DNA of 6,433 nucleotides from Kiritimatiellales bacterium (GCA_030630445.1 DAOVNC010000211.1:1-6433); one strand, 5' to 3'. Shown: positions 1 to 6,403, counted from the first letter of the stretch. Notes: generated by a model from the letters alone, not told the origin. A program made the numbers and translations.

Positions 1-2412
1 CGGATCAAACCCCGCGTCCATGGCCCTTTCAGGAATCTGGACCTTGTCCTTTTCCATGGTTGACCCAAAGGCATCCCCGAACCATGGATAGACATCCCGT
101 CCGGCGGCGATACTCCACAGCCATGCCGTCGAGTGGGCATCCCATTTGGAACCCTCTTTGTTTAGAAGCGCGTATTTTAAAAGGTTGTAGTTCTTCCAGA
201 TACCCTCTCCGTACTCGCGGATCATCAGGTCGATGAACATGTAGTATTTGTGATCGCTTCGGGTGTGCGCCAGATCGATCCCGCCCAAGTCCTGGTTCTT
301 GAGATAACCCATAAGCCTGCGGGTTACGGAGTCGCCGTGTTTCTGGCCATGGTGGCGATGCAAAACAAGGTTGTTGAAGATAAAGGCGCTGGCTTCTTCT
401 CCAATCGTCTCGCAGAAAGGAAAACTCCAGGCATGCCCCATCTCATGCGAAAACATGCCGAGGTGCACCTGCCAGTCATCCTTCAGCGCCGGAGGCAAAT
501 CAACCGCCGAGCCCTGCGGCAACAAGAATCCGGCGCCGATACAGGGCAAGTATTTCAACTGGAACAAAATATCTTCCGGCACATAGTTGATATCGTCCGG
601 GTTCCCGCCGGGAACACCGCCACCATAGACCTTGCCATCGTTCCATAGCTCTTTGCCGTCGCCAAGAATCTTAAAGCCGACACTTCCGGAGGAGCGGTCG
701 CTACAGCCCGCATGGGAAACAAACCTTTTATATTTTCCGGCGGCATCAAAGCTCATGCGTCCATTCGCGTGCAGGAATATGCCGTTTGAAAATGTCTTTC
801 CGCCAATCGAGAGAGGAGTTCCATCAGCATAGGTGTCCTGCAAGGCCCTGCCATAGCCGGGTCTCACCTCTTTGGCATCGTCCAGCTCCAATTTGGTCTT
901 CCGCCCGGATGAGTTGATCAAGAAGTTATCGGCAAAAATGCTGTGGTCGGAGCCATTGCCATTGCCGCCATCGGTGGCCACCAAGGTTAATGTCTTCACC
1001 CCTGATATATCGATATCAATCGCGACACCGAGTTGCCCCTCTGCTTTTCGATTGGCAAGCTCGTTAATCTGGGCGGCTTTTTGGACTTCATCCAAGCCGG
1101 TTATTTGGGTCAGGTATTTCACGGTTTCCCGGTAGGCCCTGATATCGCTCTCAATATACATTTTTGAATATTCATTGTGATGGATTCGCAAACCGTCTTT
1201 GGTGGTCTTGACCAGATCCCAGCGGTAGCCATCGCTAAACTGCCATCCGCCACCTCCCTTGACCGGATCAACTTGCTTGCTCTTGCTGATATACCCAACC
1301 AACCTGCGCATGATTTCAGCATGCGGCTCGACCTGATTTATCGCCGCGTCGTAAAGCCGGGCGGTGTCGCTAACAATGATTCCCTTTCCATATTTGCGCA
1401 CCATGACAACGGGGAACCCTTTCTCGTTCGCATAAATGGTTTTCCACTGTTTCGGATCAAGCGGCTGTAGATTGGGAAGGTTCTGGCCTGCACCCTTGAT
1501 TTCTGGCCATGCAGGTGAAGCGAGGCGCTTATCGGGGTATATCCCCCGCTCAGCACGCTTTGCACGGCCATTGGCTTTGCCGCTCAGCGGTTCTCCATTA
1601 AAATGGACATCCTGGGTGGCCTTGGCCCAGCCCACCTTAACCGAAAACGCATCGTCCAAAAGCACACGTCCCTTTTTTCCGGCATTCGTGACCAAGCGTG
1701 GATCAAACCAGACGCTCCCGTCGGAACCATTGCCGTCGCCGCCGTCAGTCGCAACCAAACGCAACGTGCGAACTCCTTTAACATCAACCTCTATTTCGCG
1801 GCGTTGCCCGGCGCGCAACACATCGGTTCCATAAAGGAGCTTGTCATCACCGTACACCTCGAACGTCACCGATCCGCCACTGTTGCCCCACATCCCAACG
1901 GTTGACTGGAAACTTTTATACTTTCCGCCAAGTTCATAAACCAATTCACTGGGCGCATGCGCGGAGATGCCCCAGTTCGCGGGATCCTTGCTCAACGGCG
2001 CCCCTTCATCCTTCAGCCCGAAAGCGGCCAGGAAGCTTTTCAGGGACTCGGCATAAACCCCGTCGGTTTTTACGCCAAGGTAGAGTCCCCCGCCTTGCTT
2101 TACATAATCCAAGAGATAAGGGGCATCCTTGGGGAGATAGGGCATCTTTCCATCCATCAAAACCACAAGCGCATTGATCGGTTCAAGGTTGAGTTTGTGG
2201 ATGGTTTGACAACTGGTCAGGCAATTGATCCCCGGAAAAACATCACTTTGGGTTCTGCTCGCATTGGAGAGGTTGAATGAATAGTCGTGGCTGCAATCAA
2301 CCAGCAGGTTGATCACTTGGCCGTCATTCCCTTTTTTTGGCGCGCCTTCAACCGCACAGCTAAAAATCAAAGCCAACGATACCGTCGCCGCTGTAATAGT
2401 CCTTGGATTCAT
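1..2412 (-). CDS. Secreted M60-like zinc metallopeptidase with NPCBM (CBM51) modules, 3' end cut by window
   Basis: The frame is open from the ATG at 2412 to base 1 (804 codons, no stop), so the C-terminus lies outside the window. Residues 1-24 look like an export signal: R4, a hydrophobic stretch, then IFS-C19, an imperfect lipobox with F at -2. Residues about 32-133 (LVVLMDG, YVKQGGGLYLG) resemble a glutamine-amidotransferase-like fold, and 334-375 (VVMVRKYGKGIIVSD) look like its closing strand. Residues 137-241 form an NPCBM-type carbohydrate-binding module (SAHAPSELVYELGGKY, LRLVATDGGDGNGSD), and further partial copies occur at about 247-282, 467-499 and 508-580. The peptidase signature is HEMGH at 656-660 with catalytic E657. 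The likely third zinc ligand is E673 in GEEAGAFIFNN, followed by WLWSIAAGRDVYPWFG (about 758-773), like the distal M60/enhancin region. M60-like enzymes with CBM51 or CBM32 are known to attack mucin-type glycoproteins. That substrate is an inference here. It probably has its own promoter, and AGGGA lies 5 nt before the ATG. Confidence 0.82.
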   Translation of the reverse strand, partial: MNPRTITAATVSLALIFSCAVEGAPKKGNDGQVINLLVDCSHDYSFNLSNASRTQSDVFPGINCLTSCQTIHKLNLEPINALVVLMDGKMPYLPKDAPYLLDYVKQGGGLYLGVKTDGVYAESLKSFLAAFGLKDEGAPLSKDPANWGISAHAPSELVYELGGKYKSFQSTVGMWGNSGGSVTFEVYGDDKLLYGTDVLRAGQRREIEVDVKGVRTLRLVATDGGDGNGSDGSVWFDPRLVTNAGKKGRVLLDDAFSVKVGWAKATQDVHFNGEPLSGKANGRAKRAERGIYPDKRLASPAWPEIKGAGQNLPNLQPLDPKQWKTIYANEKGFPVVMVRKYGKGIIVSDTARLYDAAINQVEPHAEIMRRLVGYISKSKQVDPVKGGGGWQFSDGYRWDLVKTTKDGLRIHHNEYSKMYIESDIRAYRETVKYLTQITGLDEVQKAAQINELANRKAEGQLGVAIDIDISGVKTLTLVATDGGNGNGSDHSIFADNFLINSSGRKTKLELDDAKEVRPGYGRALQDTYADGTPLSIGGKTFSNGIFLHANGRMSFDAAGKYKRFVSHAGCSDRSSGSVGFKILGDGKELWNDGKVYGGGVPGGNPDDINYVPEDILFQLKYLPCIGAGFLLPQGSAVDLPPALKDDWQVHLGMFSHEMGHAWSFPFCETIGEEASAFIFNNLVLHRHHGQKHGDSVTRRLMGYLKNQDLGGIDLAHTRSDHKYYMFIDLMIREYGEGIWKNYNLLKYALLNKEGSKWDAHSTAWLWSIAAGRDVYPWFGDAFGSTMEKDKVQIPERAMDAGFDP

Positions 2413-2417
2413 CCTAT

Positions 2418-2422
2418 TCCCT
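2418..2422 (-). promoter_or_regulatory. Ribosome binding site of the M60-like gene
   Basis: The minus strand reads AGGGA five bases upstream of the ATG at 2412. This supports that start in a frame that cannot be checked at its other end. The signal-peptide-like residues immediately after this ATG agree. Confidence 0.6.
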
Positions 2423-2430
2423 TTTAGCAT

Positions 2431-2455
2431 CCGTGGGCGGCACTTCTGCCCATGG
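2431..2455 (-). other. Leader hairpin before the M60-like gene
   Basis: The minus strand CCATGGGC pairs with GCCCACGG (eight positions, one A/C mismatch) around a nine-base loop. It lies just upstream of the ribosome binding site of the M60-like gene. A run of six T lies before the hairpin on this strand rather than after it, so it is not an intrinsic terminator for this direction. It may shape the leader RNA or have no function. Confidence 0.35.
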
Positions 2456-2507
2456 TTAAAAAATCATGCGTGGCTCCTTCGCCTGCAACCAGCGATCAGG
2501 ATTCCAC

Positions 2508-2536
2508 ACTATACAAATAAACGAATGATTAATCAC
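2508..2536 (-). promoter_or_regulatory. Candidate promoter for the M60-like gene
   Basis: On the minus strand TATAGT (2508-2513) resembles a -10 box and sits in the most AT-rich part of the intergenic region. A 17-base spacer leads back to 2531-2536, where the -35 match is poor. Transcription would start near 2500, giving a leader of about 90 bases. The call rests mainly on the -10-like box and the need for a new promoter after the terminator-like hairpin. Confidence 0.3.
2526..2535. promoter_or_regulatory. Perfect 10-bp palindrome, possible operator
   Basis: TGATTAATCA is its own reverse complement. It overlaps the expected -35 position of the candidate promoter for the M60-like gene, which is where a dimeric repressor or activator could bind. 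A 10-bp palindrome in AT-rich DNA can also arise by chance, and no second copy is seen in the window. Confidence 0.25.
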
Positions 2537-2547
2537 ATCGTGGACAG

Positions 2548-2576
2548 GTGCCGCAAGCCAAGGCTTTCCTCGGCAC
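2548..2576 (-). terminator. Terminator-like hairpin after the M42 peptidase gene
   Basis: Beginning seven bases after the TAG stop of the peptidase gene, the minus strand carries GTGCCG and CGGCAC as a perfect six-base outer stem. An alternative inner stem, GCCGAGG/CCTTGGC with an AAAG loop, is also possible. The position suits transcription termination of the scpA-scpB-pheA-peptidase unit. No T-run follows, so it is not a canonical intrinsic terminator; it could be a 3'-end stabiliser or assist Rho-dependent termination. Confidence 0.4.
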
Positions 2577-2583
2577 ACAACGC

Positions 2584-3681
2584 CTACAGCAAGTTTTTTA
2601 GGCGGGCGTGGTTGTCCAGAATCCGCTTTCCCAGCGCCTGGACATGGGAATCGTCGGGAACGCGGAGAACCACAGATGAGAGTAGCATGAGCAACGCCTC
2701 GAAATCGCTGATACGGATCTGCTCCGGTGCGATCTTTTCGGTACCCATGTTATGGTAGTTTCCGAGCGGCAAACAGACCGCACACGTTTTGTACCCCATC
2801 AAGGCCAACCCCGTCGACTCCGTGCTTCCGCCAGGCATGAGCGATTCGCTATATTTCAGATGCGCAGTCTCCTTGCTTTCCTGCAACGCCCGTACCGCCA
2901 GCCGAAGTTGTGCCGTCAGGTCCGGATCAAATATGCTCGAACGATCCCCTACCCGAACCACCGCGCCCTGCCCCATCGGGGCCGATGGCTGCGCCATGGA
3001 AGCCTCAATGCCCAGCACCGGCCACGAGGGATCAATGGTTCCCGCCTTCGCGGCGGAAATTGCGCCGACAAACCCGACCTCTTCCGCACGGGTGAGCAAG
3101 CCATAAACCTTGCGGGAAGAACCCGCCTGCCTGAGCCGCGCAAGAGTCAGAAGAATGGCGGCCACGCCGCAAAGATCATCGGCAACCCGCACGTTCAAAC
3201 GATCGCCGTTCTTCCTCCAAGGAGGCAGATCCCACATGCCGAGTGTGCCTTCCGGCAGATCAATATTTTGATCCAGCTCGATCCGGCACCGCAGAAAACC
3301 GGTTTCCGAATCCTTTTGCACAGAGAGTACCGTTCCTTTGATGAAAGCCCCATCCGCAGGAATGAAGCGTATTCTGGCCCCGGGAAAATATTCCTTCCGG
3401 ACACCGCCGCGAAACCAGGCATAGGCCATCTTTCCGCGCCGCTTGATGAAAGCGAATCCCGGATGGTCCATGTGCGCCTGCAACACCCATGGCGGACCCT
3501 TTTGACGCCCCCGCCCGGGATATTCCAGCAGAATGTTTCCATGACGGTCCGGCTTGAACCTGATCCCGTTCTGCCTGGCCCACTCCCGGACATAGTCCTG
3601 AACCGCCGCCTCGCAAAATGGTGCAGTCGGCAATGAAACCACTTCCTTGAGAAGGTGTATTTCCCCCAGGGCAAGCAACAT
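2584..3681 (-). CDS. M42-family metallo-aminopeptidase-like protein
   Basis: This 365-residue protein matches the M42 (glutamyl aminopeptidase/FrvX-like) family in length and motif order. AHMDHPGF (H70, D72) is the first metal site. VADDLCGVAA (D168) stands where the family has LDxRxG. RAEEVGFVGA holds the catalytic/metal E200 and E201. GIEAS (E226) stands where M42 enzymes usually have an Asp ligand. PLGNYHN (H310) supplies the last histidine, preceded by PGGSTEST, similar to the family's GTDA region. Residues about 75-160 would be the inserted beta-barrel domain. Members are cytoplasmic di-metal, often dodecameric peptidases that trim N-terminal residues from peptides; the specificity here is not evident. 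There is no signal peptide. The ATG lies one base after the pheA stop (TGACATG), with a modest GGAAG ribosome binding site 6 nt upstream, so it is probably translationally coupled to pheA. The L in place of Arg after the DD pair and the Asp-to-Glu ligand suggest a divergent subfamily. Confidence 0.85.
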   Translation of the reverse strand: MLLALGEIHLLKEVVSLPTAPFCEAAVQDYVREWARQNGIRFKPDRHGNILLEYPGRGRQKGPPWVLQAHMDHPGFAFIKRRGKMAYAWFRGGVRKEYFPGARIRFIPADGAFIKGTVLSVQKDSETGFLRCRIELDQNIDLPEGTLGMWDLPPWRKNGDRLNVRVADDLCGVAAILLTLARLRQAGSSRKVYGLLTRAEEVGFVGAISAAKAGTIDPSWPVLGIEASMAQPSAPMGQGAVVRVGDRSSIFDPDLTAQLRLAVRALQESKETAHLKYSESLMPGGSTESTGLALMGYKTCAVCLPLGNYHNMGTEKIAPEQIRISDFEALLMLLSSVVLRVPDDSHVQALGKRILDNHARLKNLL

Positions 3682-3682
3682 G

Positions 3683-4747
3683 TCAGGCTTCCGCTTTGGG
3701 GTATGAACCGAGAACGGTCATGAGCGAGCAGTGCTCTTGCAATTCTTCGAGGGCGCGGGAAACCTCGGAACCTTCGGCGTGGCCGTCGATGTCGACGAAG
3801 AAGTAGTATTCCCACGCCTTGTTCTTGCTGGGGCGCGACTCGATCTTGGTCATGTTGATGTTGTCGGTCTTGAAGACGGAGAGCGCGTCGTAGAGCGCGC
3901 CGACCTTGTGCTTCACGCCAAAGACGATCGAGGTCTTGTCGCTGCCGGTCGCCGGGCCATATTTCGGTGCAATGACAAGGAAGCGGGTGGTGTTGCCCTG
4001 CATGTCCTGGATATTTTCGGCGAGCACTTCAATTTCGTACATATCGCTCGCCATGACGCTGGCGATGGCCGCCGCGCCGGGCGTTTCGAGGGCAAGCTGC
4101 ACCGCCTTGGTGGTGCTTTCCACCGGGGAGAGCTTCACGTTGGGCATATTGGCGTTCAGCCAACTGCGGCACTGCCCGAAGACCTCCTGCTTGCTGAAGA
4201 TCAGGGAGACTTCCTCTTTGGGCCGACTCGCCAAAAGGGTCAACGAAATCGGCAAATAGATTTCCGCGCAGATTTTCAGCGGGGTCGTTGCGAATTGGTC
4301 GAAAGTATGTGTAACGGCGCCCTCGGTCGAGTTTTCGACCGGTACCACGCCATAGTCGGCCGAGCGGTTCTGCACACGATCAAATACTTCGCTGATCGTT
4401 CCCGTGGGAATATAGTCGACGCTTACGCCGAACTTGTTGCGCGCCGCCTGATGCGTGAACGTCGCCTCGGGGCCGAGGTAGGCAATCTTCATCTCGGTTT
4501 CAAGCGCCAGCGCGGCCGACATGATCTCGCGATAGATCGCGTGCGCCGACTCCTCCGGTAACGGCCCTTCGTTCAGTCGCTTGATTTTATCGAAAACCGC
4601 ACGTTCACGTGCCGGAACATAGATTTCCGAACCTGCTTTCTTCTTCTCTTCGCCAATGCTCAGCACCACGTTGATACGCTCGTTCAACAGACGGATGATA
4701 CCCTCATCGAGGCTGTCGATTTGTTCTCTCAGGTCATCGAGATTCAT
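3683..4747 (-). CDS. pheA: Bifunctional chorismate mutase/prephenate dehydratase (P-protein)
   Basis: The 354-residue protein converts chorismate to prephenate and then to phenylpyruvate, the committed route to phenylalanine in the cytoplasm. Residues 1-86 are an AroQ-type helical chorismate mutase (LREQIDSLDEGIIRLLNER, VPARERAV). Residues 87-262 are the prephenate dehydratase: IAYLGPEATFTHQAA, VVPVENSTEGAV and the catalytic-region signature NTTRF at 252-256. Residues 272-350 are an ACT domain with GAL (283-285) and ESRP (303-306), the motifs that bind phenylalanine in the family, so allosteric feedback inhibition is expected. All three domains are intact and the length is normal. The ATG at 4747 overlaps the scpB stop (ATGA) and is preceded by AGAGGAGGG nine bases upstream. 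The frame stays open further upstream inside scpB, but the extension is low-complexity and not family-like. It is followed by the M42 peptidase after one base. Confidence 0.97.
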   Translation of the reverse strand: MNLDDLREQIDSLDEGIIRLLNERINVVLSIGEEKKKAGSEIYVPARERAVFDKIKRLNEGPLPEESAHAIYREIMSAALALETEMKIAYLGPEATFTHQAARNKFGVSVDYIPTGTISEVFDRVQNRSADYGVVPVENSTEGAVTHTFDQFATTPLKICAEIYLPISLTLLASRPKEEVSLIFSKQEVFGQCRSWLNANMPNVKLSPVESTTKAVQLALETPGAAAIASVMASDMYEIEVLAENIQDMQGNTTRFLVIAPKYGPATGSDKTSIVFGVKHKVGALYDALSVFKTDNINMTKIESRPSKNKAWEYYFFVDIDGHAEGSEVSRALEELQEHCSLMTVLGSYPKAEA

Positions 4748-5514
4748 TTTTCCGTTCCCTCCTCTGCAGCCTCTTCCGAAGTCTGGATCTCCTCGTCGAG
4801 CGCGGCAACCGATTCGTCCTCCGCCGCCTCGGCCTCGGCAACTGCCTCGGCTAAATTGGCTGCATCTTCGCCCAGCTCCTTCTCCATTTCCGGAAAGGTT
4901 TCCGTGCTCTGTTTTTTCCCTTCCGCCGGCATGGCGCGCTTGAGTTCCGAGCTGCCCGGAAGGTCGTCGATCGTGTTGATGCCGAAGTGCTCCAGAAACT
5001 TTTGGGTCGTTCCGAACAGCCACGGTCGGCCGGGCAGTTCGCTACGGCGGACAACACGCACGAGCTGCATATCGATCAGCTTGCGCAGTACGGCATCCAC
5101 CGACACCCCGCGCACCTCCTCGATTTCCGAGCGCAGGCACGGTTGGCGATAGGCCCCGATAGCCAGAGTTTCGAGCGCGGGCTTGGAGAGGCGCATCGTC
5201 TGGTTCTTTTCCAGCAGCGCGCGCACAAACGGACCGCAGGCGGCATCGTTCTGCAACCGGTAGGCTTCCGCCACCTTGGCCACATCAAGCCCCAGCTTAG
5301 CTTTTTCAAATTCTTCCTGAAGCTCTTCAAGCGCTCCCTCGATCTGCTTGTCGGTCGCCTTGGCATACTGCTCGTACGGCCCGGCAAATCCATTGCCGGT
5401 TTCGATCATCGCCTTGCGCATGCGCTTGATCGTCAGTGGCTCCTTTGCCGCAAACAGCAAGGCACCGACAATCTGTTTCAACTCTGGAAGTACATCAATC
5501 GTGCTTTCGCTCAT
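4744..5514 (-). CDS. scpB: Segregation and condensation protein ScpB
   Basis: ScpB dimers bind ScpA and, with SMC, form the bacterial condensin that compacts and separates replicated chromosomes. The 256-residue protein has two winged-helix domains, about 10-85 (ELKQIVGALLFAAKEPLTI) and about 95-175. The second carries the family hallmarks LSKPALETLAIGAYRQP (109-125), IEEVRGVSVDAVLRKL and ELPGRPWLFGTTQKFLEHFG, followed by IDDLP. From about residue 197 to the end there is a Glu/Ala-rich acidic tail (roughly 20 acidic residues in 60), probably disordered. Such tails vary in length across the family. The ATG at 5514 is supported by TGGAG eight bases upstream. The gene overlaps pheA by four bases and lies 106 bases after scpA. 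Confidence 0.96.
   Translation of the reverse strand: MSESTIDVLPELKQIVGALLFAAKEPLTIKRMRKAMIETGNGFAGPYEQYAKATDKQIEGALEELQEEFEKAKLGLDVAKVAEAYRLQNDAACGPFVRALLEKNQTMRLSKPALETLAIGAYRQPCLRSEIEEVRGVSVDAVLRKLIDMQLVRVVRRSELPGRPWLFGTTQKFLEHFGINTIDDLPGSSELKRAMPAEGKKQSTETFPEMEKELGEDAANLAEAVAEAEAAEDESVAALDEEIQTSEEAAEEGTEK
4757..4765 (-). promoter_or_regulatory. Strong ribosome binding site of pheA inside scpB
   Basis: The minus strand reads AGAGGAGGG nine bases before the pheA ATG, within the last codons of scpB. It fixes the pheA start at 4747 rather than at the in-frame ATG at 5023, and shows that pheA can be initiated independently as well as through the ATGA overlap. Confidence 0.75.
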
Positions 5515-5522
5515 TCCTCACA

Positions 5523-5527
5523 CTCCA
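5523..5527 (-). promoter_or_regulatory. Ribosome binding site of scpB
   Basis: The minus strand TGGAG lies eight bases before the scpB ATG. A second GAGGA abuts the ATG directly and is too close to act as the binding site. This supports the start at 5514. Confidence 0.55.
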
Positions 5528-5534
5528 GTTTTTT

Positions 5535-5611
5535 CCGACAAAATGATTGCGGACAAAATGATTTTCCGAACTTCCGTAGCCATGGATTATTTTGTCCAAA
5601 ATCATTTTATC
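5535..5611. repeat. Direct and inverted repeat cluster between scpA and scpB
   Basis: GACAAAATGATT occurs twice in direct orientation, at 5537-5548 and 5552-5563 (15-base period). AAAATGATTTT at 5555-5565 has an exact inverted copy at 5598-5608, extendable to 14 positions with one G/T wobble (5552-5565 against 5598-5611). GGACAAAAT at 5551-5559 also has an exact inverted copy at 5589-5597. The transcript could therefore fold into mutually exclusive stems. The cluster fills most of the 106-base scpA-scpB gap and is much more AT-rich than the genes around it. It could be a dispersed palindromic (REP/MITE-like) element, a regulatory RNA structure, or a protein-binding array; the sequence alone does not decide. 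Confidence 0.6.
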
Positions 5612-5620
5612 AAATCCGCG

Positions 5621-6403
5621 TTAGAATAATTCCTGTTCTTCCGGCTCATCAGGCTCGGGCGGGATTTCCTCCGGGTCGCAGGGCTCGACCATAATATTGC
5701 CGAAATGGTCGTCCTGAACCGCCGCAATCCGGTTTAGTTTTATCAACTCGAGCACGGCAAGAAAAGTACAGACAATCTCCTGCCTGGATCTCATGCCCGT
5801 GAACAGATCGGTAATACTCAACCGTTTTGCAATCTTCAGGTTTTCGACAATATAGGTCACCTTCTGCGAAACGGTATATTCCTCCGCAAAGATTTCCTGG
5901 AGATCCTCCTCCTGCACCCGGCCCAGCGCATCGTTCAGTGACGAGATCAGATCGAAGATGCTCGCATCGCGAAGATCCACATCCGGCGGCGCACCCAGCT
6001 CAACGTGCTCGCTCTCGCGGCCAAACACGTTTTCCATCTGCACTTCAAGGTCTTCGAGATGGTCGGCGGCATCCTTGAACTTCTTGTATTCCACCAACTG
6101 GCGGACGAGATCCCAGCGCGGATCCTCCTCGTCCTCCTCGTCCATGTCCTTGCGCTCATCCACCGGCAGCAGCATGCGGCTCTTGATCAACATCAGCGTC
6201 GCCGACATTACGATGAAGTCGCCCGCAATGTTCAGGTCGAGCACCTTCATCAACTGCAGATACTCCATGTACTGGTCGGTAACGCGCCCAATCGGAATAT
6301 CGTAGATATCGACCTCATCCTTCTTGATCAGGTACAAAAGCAGATCGAGCGGCCCCTCGAAAACCTCGAGCGAGACCTTGTAGTCATCTTTAATTAAATC
6401 CAT
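5621..6403 (-). CDS. scpA: Segregation and condensation protein ScpA (kleisin)
   Basis: ScpA is the kleisin that bridges the SMC head domains and binds an ScpB dimer, forming the condensin needed for chromosome segregation. From the chosen ATG the protein has 260 residues, normal for the family. The N-terminus has the hallmark VSLEVFEGPLDLLLYLIKK with DIYDIPI, followed by YMEYLQLMKVLDLNIAGDF and ATLMLIKSRMLLP. The C-terminal winged helix includes SITDLFTGMRSRQEIVCTFLAVLELIK (about 196-222). An acidic segment lies at about 82-95, and the last 20 residues are rich in Glu and Pro. An in-frame GTG at 6415 would add four residues (MNNQ). Neither start has a clear ribosome binding site, so I chose the ATG at 6403. 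scpB follows, after the repeat cluster. Only 30 bases upstream are visible, so no promoter or preceding gene can be assigned. Confidence 0.95.
   Translation of the reverse strand: MDLIKDDYKVSLEVFEGPLDLLLYLIKKDEVDIYDIPIGRVTDQYMEYLQLMKVLDLNIAGDFIVMSATLMLIKSRMLLPVDERKDMDEEDEEDPRWDLVRQLVEYKKFKDAADHLEDLEVQMENVFGRESEHVELGAPPDVDLRDASIFDLISSLNDALGRVQEEDLQEIFAEEYTVSQKVTYIVENLKIAKRLSITDLFTGMRSRQEIVCTFLAVLELIKLNRIAAVQDDHFGNIMVEPCDPEEIPPEPDEPEEQELF

Noticed and set aside
250..2280. Many plus-strand and other-frame open frames of 60-150 codons over the left third
   Set aside because: They lie over the uninterrupted minus-strand frame with coherent NPCBM and HEMGH peptidase motifs, and their own translations show no domain features.
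2431..2466. Intrinsic terminator formed by the leader hairpin with its nearby T-run
   Set aside because: On the minus strand the T-run precedes the stem. On the plus strand the stem is followed by A-rich sequence, so the terminator order is wrong in both directions.
2752..3636. Plus-strand open frame of 294 codons antisense to the M42-like peptidase
   Set aside because: Its translation is Arg/Pro-rich with no recognisable motif, while the opposite strand encodes a protein with all the M42 metal-site motifs.
3731..4561. Plus-strand open frame of 276 codons antisense to pheA
   Set aside because: It mirrors the codon structure of pheA, whose three domains are unmistakable on the minus strand.
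4748..5023. Upstream in-frame extension of pheA to an ATG at 5023
   Set aside because: It would overlap scpB by about 280 bases, is Gly/Arg-rich and unlike any P-protein N-terminus, and a strong ribosome binding site precedes the ATG at 4747.
5535..5611. CRISPR-like array at the scpA-scpB gap
   Set aside because: There are only two short direct copies with a 15-base period and no spacers of regular length, and the remaining copies are inverted.
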